Positions 1 through 12,600 of a stretch of DNA of 64,000 bases are shown here, in pieces (within the stretch, counting starts at the first letter, position 1; each line of letters starts with the position of its first letter). This stretch comes from Leptobrachium leishanense (Eukaryota > Chordata > Amphibia > Anura > Megophryidae). The stretch covers positions 412,586,626 through 412,650,625 of the forward strand of contig CM019063.1 in the NCBI GenBank assembly GCA_009667805.1, given 5' to 3'. The notes under the pieces were generated by a model. It made no database searches. It saw nothing but the letters and a program-made list of their open reading frames with translations, and was not told the DNA's origin. A program made the translations under genes and the position numbers.

Positions 1-46
1 TTTGGAAGGAAAACGTTTCAGGTCTTTTATGATTTTTTTATTTTAG

Positions 47-114
47 GATGGCATATTTTCAAATCCTGAAGAGCAGAACTCCTGTAAAGAATTTGATGAG
101 AACAGGGCTTACCT
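47..114 (+). other. exon-like segment with good splice sites, unassigned
   Basis: A pyrimidine-rich tract ending in TTTTAG precedes position 47, and CCT|GTAAGT follows position 114. The 68 bases between are open in two of three + frames. Neither translation resembles the missing first exon of QRFPR or any protein I recognise. It may be an alternative exon, an exon of another gene, or a chance pair of splice-like sites in intronic DNA. The last is most likely. Confidence 0.15.
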
Positions 115-904
115 GTAAGTAGTAAGTAATTTTTGTTACAAAGTTTTTTTTTATAGTTTATTAGGGAAAAGTTATGGAAGTTGCACCCTGTGGATTATAC
201 ATCATACCAAATTTAGAGCACTCCGTTTTGATGTAGTTAAAAACACCTAATTTAAGAATAAACGATGGAGATTTGGCTACAAAAAATGCAAACCCCATAG
301 TAGCAGGTCCTATTCCTCCTCAGCTAAAGACTGCTCATATGAGATTAACCCATTTATTTGGGACATACTGTACATCCTCCTGGGGACTCTTTATGGATCA
401 AACAAAAGGACCTTCCAATTGAAGGCAAAAATGAGAACGTGAATTAAATCTTAACATTTATTGAAGTTCAAGACGATAAAAGTTAGACCAGGGCACTAGT
501 CATCACACACACAATAATAAAAAATGTAACATGAAAAATAAATCAAAATTATTTGTTCTAATTAACTAGCTTGCGCTATATGAATCCGAATAAAGATGCA
601 TATAATAGCAGTAATAGAAAAAATCCCTAGACAATTCAGATAGAGAAATATTTGAGGAATAATAAAATTTTGTCATACAATAGACTTAATTCTTTACCAT
701 AATGGGAAGTGATTTAATGAATCATTTATCAATCGCATAAATGAGCCAGATTGCCTGCAGTCTTGTGATGGTTTCCTGAATCAAATACCCACCATTAAAA
801 TACTATAGTAAGACTCACAGAATCATGCAAGTCCAATACTGCTGAAGATTATAAAAATAAGGCTGATTGCAAATAATTATAGTAGAAAAAACATCATAAT
901 ATAT
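115..904. other. AT-rich non-coding stretch, no feature seen
   Basis: No open frame of note, no tandem repeat and no recognisable mobile-element end. Probably QRFPR intron 1. Confidence 0.4.
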
Positions 905-1096
905 ATCTATTTTTTGAGAAAGTATTTTACCAGGAAGGATACATTGAGATTTGTCCTGGGTGGCGAGTATGTACCGTTACGTGTCTTGCCCAAGGACACT
1001 TACTGGAGAGGTGCTCTTGCCAGGATCGAACTTGTGTCTCCACAACTCTCGCCATGGTTATAGAGCAGTGATGTTACCTCTGCTCCACCCAGTCGG
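905..1096 (-). repeat. tRNA-derived SINE (minus strand)
   Basis: Read on the minus strand, the segment starts with a tRNA-like head. An A-box-like stretch (GGGTGGAGCAGAGG) lies near 1075-1094 and a B-box (GTTCGATCC) near 1022-1031. It continues into a tail containing TCAATGTATCCTTCCTGGTA. The same head occurs on the plus strand at 60535 and the same tail at 24778, so this is a dispersed family. Pol III promoter boxes are known for tRNA-derived SINEs; transcription here is inferred only. Confidence 0.75.
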
Positions 1097-1884
1097 TAAT
1101 AGCAGGACTAACATATAGTTGACATAAACACACTTTGTGCTGGTTTACTTGGCAGAGTGTTTTTAGACTCAGTTTCTAAATAGTAATAGATATCAGCATT
1201 ATATTTTCCATATAAGAAAAAACCCCACTATGGTTGTTACATTTTGCCTGTGCCTCTCCCCAAATGCACTTCTGGAGTTGCACAGGCAGTAACAGGTGTA
1301 ATAATAACAAACAATTACTGACTGGTAAAAGGTGATACTGGGGGTAATTTGTTTCTTAACCCCTATTGTTCTGGTATCACTAATGAAAGACTTTTGGGCA
1401 GGTCTTAATCATGATCAATAAATTTCATTTTCATAGACGTTGCCTGTATCCATTAATTTGTGATCCAATAGAGTATAAATAAGTGGAGTTACTGAAAAGG
1501 TTATTTACCACAGTAACATATTGCTACATATATATCACACCACACTGACATGGTAGAATGTGGTGCAATGGTTTACCAAATTATTTTGCACATTAGTTGT
1601 TGCTTGAAACTGTTACTACAATTGTATCACTCCATACCGAAACGCTATAGCCTATTGCTTATATTGTATCACACCGTGAAGGATCGACGGGCTGCTGTTC
1701 CACTGTTTGTTCAGCCATAGGTCTGCTCAGTTTCGTTACTATAATTGCCATACACAAGTTCCTATCTGATTTGTTGCAAAAGGTGGCAGACAGTGCCTTC
1801 ATGCTATTGCTCGATATGGTTCACAACATTCTATTTTTATATTGTACTATTAAAGAATCTCAATCCACTAGGCAATATACATTC
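1097..1884. other. non-coding stretch, no feature seen
   Basis: Ordinary AT-rich sequence. Short open frames near 1745-1980 run into the adjacent transposon end and show no protein character. Confidence 0.4.
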
Positions 1885-2297
1885 GCCACAATCAGGCCCG
1901 TCTTTAGCGCAGGGCAAAAGGGGCAGCTGCCCTGGGCCCAGTCAGTGTTATGGGGCCCAAAGCAGCTGCTCCTGTCCTGAGTGCTTGAGCCAGCAAAAAT
2001 CATGGTGGTACGGGCTGCCTCCCCTGTGTGGTGATGGGACCATAGCGAGGAGGTGAGGCCTCGGAGAGAGGTGATGCATCTTGGGAGCTGCGTTTGGCTC
2101 CTCCCCCTCCTCACCATGCAGTTCCCCCGCGCAGGAAGACAGGATTCAGGAAGCTGTCAGTGCTTCTGCTCAGTCCTGCCCTGTTCTGCTCTGCCAGCCT
2201 GGCCTGAGACAGCCTACAGCAAGCATGCAGTAAGAAGCAGGGCTCTGCTTACAAGACCCCCTGCTCCACCACCCCTCCAGCTTGGGTATGTGATGTC

Positions 2298-2305
2298 ACA
2301 TGTTC

Positions 2306-2336
<31 letters not shown>

Positions 2337-2700
2337 TGTAGATATGTGTCTGTGTGGATATGTGTGTATTGTGTATACATGTGTGGATTGTGTGTGTGTA
2401 TTATGTATATATGCTGTGTGAGTGTAGATTATGTGCATATATGATGCATGTGTGTGATGTGTCTGTATATATGGAGTGGAAATGTGTGTGATGTAAATAT
2501 CAAGTGTATATATGATGTGTGTGTATATATGATGTGTGTGTGTGATGTGTATATAATGTGGAAATGTGTATATGATGTGTACATGTACAGTATATAGGAT
2601 GTGTACGTTTACAAAGGATGTATATACAATAGTACGTATAAATACTTATATGATGTGTACACACAGAGATATTGTGTGCTTCTTACAGTACATGTATAAA
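2298..2700. repeat. TATG microsatellite and TG-rich simple sequence
   Basis: About ten uninterrupted TATG units lie near 2303-2340. They grade into several hundred bases of imperfect TG/TATA-rich sequence. The open frames over this stretch are low-complexity by-products. Confidence 0.85.
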
Positions 2701-2733
2701 GGATGTGTAATTGTAAAAAACTATTTAATCTAT

Positions 2734-3650
2734 CAGGGTTATTCAAAGAGATCCGAATTGTGGATGAAAGGTAACCGAACGCTGAAATTCAGTGTTCGGT
2801 TACCTTTCCAGGCCATTCGGCTATTCAGAGAGCAGGTAGTTCGCCAAATGTTGGCGAATTGCCTGCACATATGGTGCCTGTTCGGTGCCTGTTCGAGGGC
2901 AGTGAAATCCCCATAGAGAAGCAATGCTTCAGAGAACACAAACCAGCAGTGAAAAGTTGCCGAATTGCCCTGCCATTCGGTGGTTTCATGCGGCAGGTTT
3001 ATTTAGGTGAATCCCATAGGATTCAATGTTAAAAATATTCCCATTTTAATCCAATATCTAATAAACAGTCGATTATTTTATTCTGCAGCAAAAAGTTTAT
3101 AGATTTTTTTTTTAGGATATTATAGGCATTTTTCCGGATTTTTGTGCGAAAATAGTTTTTTTTCCTTTTTTTTTTTTCTGTAACAGCCCTTTTTATTATC
3201 ATTCATTGGATTTTATGTGTAAATTTCAGACATTTTCGCTCAGTAGTTTCTTTGCAAACAACGTTTCACTTTTCAAACATTCAAGCAAACAGTTTTTTTA
3301 TTTTTTTCACTCCATTTGTCTACAGTGTTGGCTTTTTCCGGCGGTTGCTCGGGTTTCTCCGGCATGTTCGGCGGGGTTATTCCAGATGTTTTTGCGGGTT
3401 TCAGTGTGCGTTCGCTGATTTTTGCGGTGAGTGTTCGGTGGGGTTGATCTAGATGTTTTTGCGGGTCTTGGTGTGCATTCGCCTGGTTTTGCAGTGAGTG
3501 TTCGGCGGGTTTGCGGTGGCTTTTGCCTGCACTACGGCGGCCCTGTGCTGCTTGCTGAATACACCGCAGGGTCGCCGAAATGGGATCGCCAAATCGCACT
3601 GAATTGAACAAAAAGTCAAAAGTACGGTGACTTTTCGATTCTCTTTGGTT
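2734..3650 (+). mobile_element. CAGGGTTATTC-family MITE-like element, right end lost
   Basis: It starts CAGGGTTATTCAAAGAGA directly after a TAT trinucleotide. Internal hairpin GGTAACCGAACGCTG / CAGCGTTCGGTTACC-like sequence and the 3' part (GGTGACTTTTCGATTCTCTTTGG) match the copies at 44545 and 52415. The expected terminal AATAACCCTG is missing after 3648, so the right end is truncated. It is non-coding and nested in the hAT-like element 1893-3750. Confidence 0.75.
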
Positions 3651-3758
3651 TTTTGCGTTTTTTTTTTTGGATGGGGTGGAGAGTAAATTCCAATGGGGGG
3701 GCCCAAAAAAATGTTTGCCCAGGGTCCAGTCAATATTAAAGACGGCCCTGGCCACAAT

Positions 3759-4555
3759 ATTAACTGGTTCAAACATTGAAGCTTCTTGGCGTCATTTCGA
3801 TATTCGTCTGCTTCTCAACATTATAATTATTTCTCCAGTAATAATCACTCTACAAAAATGCACAAATCAGGCTTTAACGGCAGTCTCTAGTGCAACTGTC
3901 AGACATCGCACTCAATTTCTCTAAGGCTGCTGATAATATAATTTAATTGCGCATCTATAAGCAGGGTTTTCAAACAGCGACAGCCAAGCTAAACAGCAAT
4001 GGCCAAGCACTTATAGACTACAAATCATTAAATTTCTTAATGGCAACATTACTAAGTAAGTAGTCACTGAATGGTTTCATAAATACAGATGCTCATCAGG
4101 GTGCAAACTGTACCATCACACATGGGATCCTTTCAATGTGTCCTTGTATTGCTGTGTTGCAGCTGACACTTTCGAACGCCAGCAACGGTTCCGTGTCACA
4201 GCTTTTTTCAATCCATGAGGCTGAAACATTGCCAGTGTTCTGAAGTATGTATGTGTGACTGTTTGACAGTATGTTTTTGTTACAGTGTGTGTTTATGTGA
4301 CCGGATGTATGTTTTCATTAATATATGAACAATTCAGATTGTGTGTTGGAAAGGCTACTGTTGTGTGTGTGTTTGCATGTATCTGTGTTAGGTACAGATC
4401 ATGATAATGCACAAAACTCTGATGCCCTGTAGAGTTGTGGTTGTGTGGACAGCAATTATCTTCGCACTTCACATTATCCATACTGCTGAGCTTGTTATTC
4501 CGAGTTTGGCAGGTAACTGTGTTACTACTTAGCTTTTCTGTTTTTTATAATGTAT
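3759..4555. other. non-coding stretch between two mobile elements
   Basis: Mixed sequence with a TGTGTG-rich tract near 4240-4390. No coding or element signature recognised. Confidence 0.35.
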
Positions 4556-5419
4556 CAGGGTTATTCAAAGAGAGCCGGATTGGCCCGAAATTGCACCGGA
4601 CAGTGAATTTCCCCATTCGGTGCAATTTCGTGGCCATTCAGCTATTCGAAAAGCTGTCAGTTTGCCAAATTTTGACGAATTGCCAGCAAAATATGGTAAC
4701 CTTCGGCAGCAGTGAAATCCGCATAGAGAAGTAATGAGTAAGCTGTTCAGAAAAACACCAAACAGCACCGAAATGTCAGTGAATTGCCCTGATTTTCAGT
4801 GGTTTCATTCGACAGGTTTAATCAGGTGAATCCCAGAGGTTTCAATTTTTAAAAAATTCCCCATTTTTATATAATATTTAATCAACCATTTATTCTTTTC
4901 ATTTGCAGCAAAAAAATCTCTTTATTTTTTAGATTTTTTTTCGGCATTTTTCAGGATTTTTTTGGTGATTTTTTTTTATTTTTTTAAATGCCGTTTTTTT
5001 GTCTGTTACAAACCCTTTATTATTATTCATAGGACCTTATATATTATTTCCAGACATTTTCGTGCAGTAGTATTATCTTTAAAGGCGTTAAAAGTTACAG
5101 TGTGTTTTTTTTTCTTTTTTTACCCGTTCGGCGGCTTGTCAGCTTTTTCCAGCGGATGGTCGGCACTCTGTTTGACGGGGCGTTAGCTTTTTTCGGATCG
5201 ATTCGGCAGGTTTTGTGGTGAATCATCGGATGCGTTTGACCGGTTTTCCACGGTTTTTTGGATCGCGGTTTTGCAGCAGATTTTTGGATGTGTTTGTTGG
5301 ATCGTTCGCTGCCCTTTGGGGACCCTGAAGTGAATGCTGAATGCACCGCAGTATCGGTGAATATGACTCGCCGAAGTGCAGGGAACAGAAGTGCACCGAA
5401 ATGTGCTCTCTGAATCCTG
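4556..5419 (+). mobile_element. CAGGGTTATTC-family element with TAT target duplication
   Basis: The left end CAGGGTTATTCAAAGAGAGC pairs with the right end GCTCTCTGAATCCTG, which has a 4-base deletion relative to the left. TAT flanks both sides (4553-4555 and 5420-5422), giving a 3-bp target duplication. The interior is T-rich with tracts such as CCGAAGTG and GGTGAAT that recur in the other copies. No transposase frame. Confidence 0.8.
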
Positions 5420-5422
5420 TAT

Positions 5423-5990
5423 GTTATATTACTATCATCATCATTTATAAAGCACTGACAGTATTGCCTTAAAATATTAAGGGGATTATGATTTTTGAAT
5501 TCTGAGTAAACATGTCATAATACTCTGCTTAGTTGTGCACATTTGTCTAAACTGGAATCAAAGCTGATGTACCTGAATCACTGCATGATTTGCTGACAAA
5601 ACCTTTTTTCCTATTTTTCTACTTAAAAGCCTATCCATTTCACAAAGTAGTCTTTAAAACATTGTTGTCAGCAAGTAGACATTGTTAACACTTTGTTTCA
5701 AATAGTAGTTTTGTAAAAAAAGAAAAGAAAAGAAGAAGACAGAAAAGGTAGAAACAGCTAATCAAATGACAACCTTGGCTTTTTTATTTCTATGGAAATG
5801 AAACCAGCTGCTGTGAAAAGACATCAATGTTCGGTAACAAAGTCTACACTAAATGACTCTTATTATTTAAAGCAAATGCAAGCAGGGTTAGAACTGAGAC
5901 AAAATCAAAATGTTTCTTGATGCATTGTCAGCTGACAGTAAATAATCTGCCTTTATACCATTTAATTGAATCTCAGGCCATGGCATCAGG
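5423..5990. other. AT-rich non-coding stretch
   Basis: A purine tract (AAAGAAAAGAAAAGAAGAAG) lies near 5716-5735. Otherwise nothing recognised. Confidence 0.35.
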
Positions 5991-6109
5991 CTGTCTACCA
6001 TAGGCGTCTCTACAGGGGGCAAAGGGGGGTAATTGCCCCCCTAGGTTATTCCTTGCCCCCCCATGTGCCCCCCCCACCAAAAATCATCATCCAGCTTCCC
6101 ACACTTATT

Positions 6110-6296
6110 CGGATCGCCAAATCTCTGTTCCTGTGCATCGTATATGGAGATTCTAGGTGTGATTGGAAAGGGCAGATTCTGGCCTTTCCAATGATACCCA
6201 ACATGACCATATTCAGTATGAAGTAAAAGTCATAAAACATTAAATAAACCTGCACTTAAACATTTTCACAGGGTTGAAATGGCTCAGCAGTGAAGT
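6110..6296 (-). repeat. degraded TTAA-element fragment
   Basis: It contains the internal inverted motif of the TTAA family (GGAAAGGGC ... GGCCTTTCCAATGATACC). It ends with GGCTCAGCAGTGAAGTGGTTAA, matching the family end CCTCAGCAGCGAAAGGGTTAA. The other end is not recognisable. Confidence 0.5.
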
Positions 6297-6719
6297 GGTT
6301 AATGTTCAGACTATACATTACATTGTGTATTACGTTAGTTTTTGCCTTGGTTTTAGTTGTATATTAAGGGTTAATGGGTAGGCTTCATCCCTCACAGTAT
6401 ACATTTTATTTTTTCCTTGATTAATGGCATTTTAGGGGTTAATGGGTAGCTAAATGCCACATTGTTTATTAATTTTATTGTATTTCCCTGCGTTTCTGGC
6501 ATTTTAGGGGTTATTATGGAAGTTAGAATCTAAAGGGTCTAATCATCTTTAGATCCTCTGCTTTCTGTCACATTTCGGGGAATTTATTTTGCTGAAAATA
6601 AGGTGATTTCCCTATTTAGCGAATGGTCACTGTAATTTGCTAAAAGTGGAGTCCCTGAAGCAGCTATCAGACATTCAGCAAAAACTGCCGAATTGTGGCA
6701 AATAAAATACTGAATTTAA

Positions 6720-7951
6720 CCCTTTCGCTGCTGAGGCATTTCACGCCTCTGTGCTAAGGTAATTTTTACCGGTTTCGCTCATCATGTTTAACCGCGTTTT
6801 GAAGCCTTATTTTCATATATGACCCAGACATATTATATATCGTTCTTTCCGGCAGACTCGGCAGATTCATAATATGTCATTATTATATGTATACGTCATG
6901 TCCTGTCTGTATAATATAACAAAAAATGCAATAAAATTAAATATTTCAATAATTCACAACGTGTAAAGTGTTTTTTTTTCACATTTTAACATGCGAGCAA
7001 TTGCGGTTATATTTTGTATGGGGTGCGCTTGTTAAAAAAAATTGAAATGGGGTCTCGTTACATTTTGTTTGGGGGAAAATTACGCGATTTTTAACAAACG
7101 CACCCCAAACAAAAATCGTTAGTGCAGCATCATTGTTCACATTATAATTGAAATGTGAACAATATTGCTGCATTAACAAAACAAAAAACCAAAAAAACTT
7201 GTTTATTTTCTTTTTATAATTTGTTTTTAAATATATTTTATTTTTATTTTTAATTTAAATGAAATTTTTAATTAAAAAAAACATTCTACATGGTCATGTT
7301 TGGTATCGTTGGAAAGGCCATGCTCTGGCCGATCCAACGATATCAAACATTAACCCCTAGCTGCCACGGATCAAGAGATAGGCGGTTCATTGGAACCCCT
7401 ATCTCCACCATTGCTGGCAGCTAGGGGTTAACTCCTGGTCTGGCGTCATCGTGCTATGCATAATGATGCCAGTCGTCAGGGGGAGTTCCCGGAGGCTTGG
7501 TCGACATCCAAGATGTCAGCCAGCTCCAGGAGAGGATCACGATCCGGCGCTTTTGGGCGCCGAATCGTGATCCGGCTCCCCAGGGGTTAATGTCAGCCAC
7601 CGTTTGGAAGGGTAGGCTGTGCCGTTCCAAACGGTGCCTGCCTTAACCCTGTGGCCCCCGGCGATCAGGAGGGAGAGAGGTCCGAAGGACCTCCCCCCTC
7701 CCTTTCAGGCGCCTCCTCCGCACTCGCGGGGGAGCGCCTGAATTAAATGTCATTGCGCCGCCGCAATGACATCTAATGGCCCCGCCGTGGTCCCGGAGTG
7801 CCAGGCTGACATGCAAGATGTCCGCCCACATCAGGGGGGCAGCAATCGGCCGGAATCCCGGCCGATTGCTGCCTCCTGTTCATGGACGCGCTCAGCGCGT
7901 CCATAGCACAGGAGAACAACTTGTCAGGACGCGTCCTTAGCAGCCAAGTGG
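6720..7951 (+). mobile_element. TTAA-target (piggyBac-like) non-autonomous element, copy 1
   Basis: The termini CCCTTTCGCTGCTGAGG and CCTTAGCAGCCAAGTGG are inverted repeats. They are flanked on both sides by TTAA (6716-6719, 7952-7955), the target-site signature of piggyBac-type elements. The interior is a string of palindromic modules. These include the TTGGAAAGGCCATGCTCTGG / CCAACGATA inverted pair, an AACCCCTATCTCC / CTAGGGGTTAA module and a GACGCGCTCAGCGCGTCC palindrome at the right end. No transposase is seen. Three close relatives lie at 56156, 57725 and 60667. Confidence 0.8.
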
Positions 7952-7980
7952 TTAAGTATCAGGTTAGTACAATAAAAAGG

Positions 7981-8312
7981 CATCACTGCATCACATTACT
8001 CATTGCATCACATTACTCATTGCGTCACATTACTCATTGCGTCACATTTCTCACTGCGTCACCTTTCTCACTGCGTCACATTACACATTGCGTCACATTA
8101 CTCACTACATCACATTACTCAATGCGCCACATTACACATTGCGTCACATTACACATTGCGTCACATTACTCACTACATCACATTACTCACTGCGTCACAT
8201 TACTTAATGCGTCACATTACTCACTGCGTCACATTACTCATTGCGTCACATTACTCATTGTGTCACATTACTCATTGCATCACATTACTCATGGCATCAC
8301 ATTACTCTGGGG
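7981..8312. repeat. 18-bp minisatellite
   Basis: Tandem units of TCACATTACTCATTGCGT with point changes run for about 330 bp. Because 18 is a multiple of 3, two frames stay open across the array and give short histidine/threonine-rich peptide repeats. These are by-products, not genes. Confidence 0.95.
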
Positions 8313-8377
8313 TTTTGGAATCTTATTTATTTATATATACTTATTTTGGGCACTATCACCTGGTGTGAGTTAACCCT

Positions 8378-8620
8378 TGCGTCAGCATGATTTTGCGTTA
8401 GCGCCAGGTTAATTGAGTCTAGCGCCTGACCAACAGATCGTTTGCCTCCCGCTACAAAGGGGAAAAATCACTTAGCGCATTGCTATTAGCGATTTGTACC
8501 GCGAGCTTACTGTACTTTTCGCGTCCTTTACTTAACATGGGGAGCACTAGAGATCTCTAGCACTTTTGCAGCTAACAGATCACTTTGTGCTGGCGCTAAT
8601 TTTTTGAGGGGCGCTAATTG
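8378..8620. repeat. dispersed repeat with CTTAACATGGGGAGC motif
   Basis: It carries GCGAGCTTACTGTACTTTTC and CTTAACATGGGGAGC, amid many GCGCTA and GCGTTAG words. The same motifs recur near 35015, 41860 (reverse) and 46370. Boundaries are not resolved. Confidence 0.5.
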
Positions 8621-8689
8621 CAACAATTTACCTACTGCTCAACCCTGTTGCCAACTCCAAAAAAACAGGTCCTCGGACCAAAATTACCA

Positions 8690-8765
8690 GGCGATGTAAA
8701 GGAATGCAGAGCAGGCGATGTAAAGGAATGCAGCACAGGCTATGTAAAGGAATGCAGCACAGGTG
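8690..8765. repeat. 24-bp tandem repeat, about three units
   Basis: Units of GGCGATGTAAAGGAATGCAG plus CACA or AGCA occur three times in a row. Confidence 0.85.
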
Positions 8766-9667
8766 TTCTCTTGGCCCCATACACCATAGTAATGGATCTG
8801 CTCAGCAATGTCGTTGCTGTTGCAGTCGGCTCTATTATAAATGTATCCTTTATCCACATATATCCTAATTCTAATATATTGCCTAATTTTAAACATTTTA
8901 TGCTGGGGGTTCTTCATAGTATGTAAGTGGTTGAGTATTAGGGTGACTGTGTGGACCATGTTTAAAGGGACACATGAATAAGTCTTGCCCTGGAACATGT
9001 ATTATTTATATGCTGCAGCAGGGAAGTTATTGCGCCTCACCTGACCTTCCTTTTGTATCTATTAAGTGCAGTGTAATGATTCTACATGCTGTTAGGTGAC
9101 ATTGTCGTGCAATGTCTATCAGCCTTAACATATGTGTGCATATAAACATGGATGATACGACCAACGTGGAAGATTTTAATAATGCAGGGTGTGAGGTTAT
9201 TCACTGGATGTGTTCATTTTTAAGCTTGTGAGGGCAGGGGATGGGTATGGCCCGGCACTCTGCACTGGAAAAAAAGCAGTTCTATCCTGTACACAACCGC
9301 ATTAGCGCTGGGTCTCAGCCCGGGTCTTAGAGTTTTCCTAGTGTGCACTAAACGACCTTGTTCATGGACTCCCGTGGACAAGGTGATCTGTAGGTCGTCA
9401 GGCGATAAGTTTTAGCGACTCGTGTTACATTTTTCCTTTAGTGATGGTGTTTTAGCTCACACCAGGTGATTGGTAGGAATGAGCTGTTCGGTTTGATGTG
9501 TTCGGAGTTCTATTCGAACATCGCCCGTTCACATGTTCGCGAACTACGAACATTTCCGCGTGTTCGCCGCATGTTTGCCCACGATGCCCCACAATGGACC
9601 ACAATGCACTTTTTCTACTGGCCTGAAGCTTGTAATTGGCTACAGCCTGCTCCTGACCACAGTTTAG

Positions 9668-12600
9668 GTGCAAGACAGATGCAAGACTATGCCAATCACG
9701 GCTCAGAGTCCTGATTGGGCAAATTTTGAAGAGGCACAACAAACACGAGGCACAACATCCTCTATGACCAACCGTAGCCAGTCCAAGGCATCAGATGTCA
9801 GAGGTACTCAGGTGCAGAGCGCTGTTGTTTCAAAGCACACATCCAGGAACTCTGCTGTCTGGGAGTTCTTTAAGAAATTTGCAGCAGACCGCACCATTGT
9901 TATTTGTAATCTATGTCAGATGAGGATCAAGTGTGGGAAAGACATCCCACCCTTGGGTACCACATGCTTGAGGCGACATATGACCACCTGCCACGCATCC
10001 CGTTGGTGCAAAACTTTGCGTAGGTCCTTCTCACCTGTCTCTACCCCCACTATATGTCCTGCCATGTCATTGACTCCAACCTCCACTGACAGGGATGATG
10101 CTACAGTAATGGATGTACCAGGTCCTTCCTCACAATGTGACAGCATCCCATCAGCTGACGATTTACGCAGTCAGATTATGTTGCCCCAGCTGCTGCAGCG
10201 TAAAAAAAATATAGTCCCAAACATCCCCAAACACAGAGTCTAAATGCCAGCTTAGCAAAATTACTCGCATTGCAGCTGCTGCCTTTCCAGCTGGTGGACT
10301 CTGCTTCCTTCCGTGAATTTGCTGAATGTGCTGTACCACAGTGGCAGGTTCCAAAACGCCATTTCTTTTCGCAGAAGGCCATTCCAGCACTATACTAGCA
10401 CGTGGAACACAATGTTATGGAGTCATTGGGAAAGGCAGTCAGCAGCAAGGTGCACGTGACTTTAGACACATGGTGCTGCAAGCATGGACAGGGCCGTTAC
10501 ATTTCCTTCACGGCACACTGGGTAACTCTGATTGCAGCTGGGAGGGATCCAAGACGGGGCTCTGTGATGGAGCTTGTTCATGCACCACGCCTCCAGAAAG
10601 CTGCTTGTATGAGGTCTGTCTGCTCCACCACCACCTCTCCCTCTCCCTCCTCCTCCTCCTCCTCCTCCTTCTCTGTCTCTGGCGAAGTGGCAGTTAAACC
10701 GATGCGTGCCAGGGGCTATGCAGTGGCTCAAGCAAAAAGATGCCATACTGTGCTTGAGCTGGTTTGTTTAGGGGACAGGAGTCACACACCGGGCCAGAAA
10801 TTCTGTCAGCTCTGCAGGGGCAGGTGCAGAGATGGTTAACACACGCCAGCTGGAGCTGGGAATGGTCATCTGTGATAATGGAAGCAACCATCTCTCCGCC
10901 CTATGCCAGGGTAAGTTGACGCATGTACCATGCCTAGCACACATTCTAAATCTGGTGGTACAGCGTTTCCTAACAAGGTACACAGGGCTGGCAGAGCTTC
11001 TCAGCCAGGCCAGAAAAGTCTGCAGCTACTTCAGGCGGTCATTCCCGCAAGTGTTCACCTGGCAGAAATTCAAAGAGAATTCCACCTTCCCACAAACCAT
11101 CTGATCTGAGACATGCCACACCAGGTGGATCTCGTCATTAGCAATGCTGCAGCATCTGCACAAGCAGCAGAGGGCCATCAATGAGTACCTGTGTGAGTAT
11201 GGCACAAGGACAGGTTCAGGACAACTTGTTTTTCCCCCGCAGTGGCTGATGATCAAGGATGCATGCACTGTACTGTCACCATTTGAGGAGGCAACGAGGA
11301 TGGTGCGCAGGGACAGTGCATGCATCAGTGACTCAATTCCTTTAGTGATCCTGCTGGAGCGCACTCTGCGGGGAATTATAGATGTGGCACTAGAGGCAGA
11401 GCAGCAGGAGGAAGAGGAGGCCTTCTCTAGCTCTTAAGTCCCCAGTCTTTCCGCAGACAGCATTCCTGCGGGTCCTCCTCAGATCAGACAGGAGGAAACA
11501 TAGAAAACATAGAAACATAGAAAAATGTCGGCAGATAAGAACCTTTCGGCCCATCTAGTCTGCCCAATTACATGGATACTTTACCTGGATTTATCTTTTG
11601 TTTAGGATAGCCTTATGCCTATCCCATGCTTGCTTAAATTCAATTACTGTTTTGGCCTCTACCACTTCAACTGGAAGGCTGTTCCATGTATCCACCACCC
11701 TCTCAGTAAAATAATGCTTCCTGATCTTACTTTTAAACCTTTGCCCCTCTAATCTAAGACTATGTCCTCTTGTTTTGCTACTTTGTTTCCTTTTAAATAT
11801 ACTCCCTTCCTCTACCTTGTGGATTCCCTTTACGTATTTAAATGTTTCTATCATATCTCCTCTGTCTCGTCTTTTTTCCAAGCTGTACATGTTAAGATCA
11901 TTAAGCCTTTCCTGGTAACTTTTCTCCTTCAAGCCGTACACCATTTTAGTAGCCCTTCTCTGAACTCTCTCTCTAAGATATCTATATCCTTCTGGAGATA
12001 CGGTCTCCAGTACTGCACACAGTACTCCAAGTGAGGTCTCACCAGTGCTCTGTACAGTGGCATGAGCACTTCCCTTTTCCTACTGCTAATACCTCTCCCT
12101 ACACAACCAAGCATTCTGCTAGCATTTCCTGCTGCTCTATTACATTGACTACTTACCCTTAGATGCTCTGAAATAATAACCCCTAAATCCTTTCCTCAGA
12201 TGTTGAGGTTAGGACTGTATCAAATATTCTATATTCAGCCCTTGGGTTTTTACGTCCCAGGTGCATTATCTTGCACTTATCCACATTAAAACTCAATTGC
12301 CACAGCTCCGACCATTTTTTTAGTTTACCTAAATCATTTGTCATTTGGCTGATCCCTCCAGGAACGTCCTCCCTGTTGCAAATCTTTGTGCCATCAGCAA
12401 AAAGACATACTTTTCAATTAATACCTTCTGCAATATCACTGATAAAAATATTAAAGGGAATGGGTCCAAGTACTGACCCCTGAGGTACCCCACTGGTAAC
12501 AAGACCTTGCACCGAATAAACTCCATTTACTACAACCCTCTGTTGCCTGTCACTCAGCCACTGCCTAATCCATTCAACAATATTGGAATCCAAGCTCAAA

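Larger units (their letters stand above)
1885..3758. mobile_element. hAT-like non-autonomous DNA transposon with 8-bp TSD
   Basis: The element spans 1893-3750. Its left end CAGGCCCGTCTTTA pairs with the right end TAAAGACGGCCCTG as terminal inverted repeats. Identical 8-bp target duplications GCCACAAT flank it at 1885-1892 and 3751-3758, the hAT hallmark. Subterminal GGGCAGCTGCCCTGGGCCCAG-type sequence on the left is echoed by TGCCCAGGGTCCAGT on the right. No transposase frame is present. The interior holds a TATG microsatellite, a TG-rich tract and a nested element of the CAGGGTTATTC family (2734-3650). Confidence 0.85.

Noticed and set aside
6046..6255. Short minus-strand open frame ending in Gly-rich text
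   Set aside because: It covers the hAT end and a degraded TTAA fragment; no protein character.
7981..8312. CRISPR-like array of regular repeats
   Set aside because: There are no unique spacers; it is a head-to-tail minisatellite in a vertebrate genome.
7882..8373. 163-codon histidine-rich frame
   Set aside because: Encoded by the 18-bp tandem repeat, with no features outside it.
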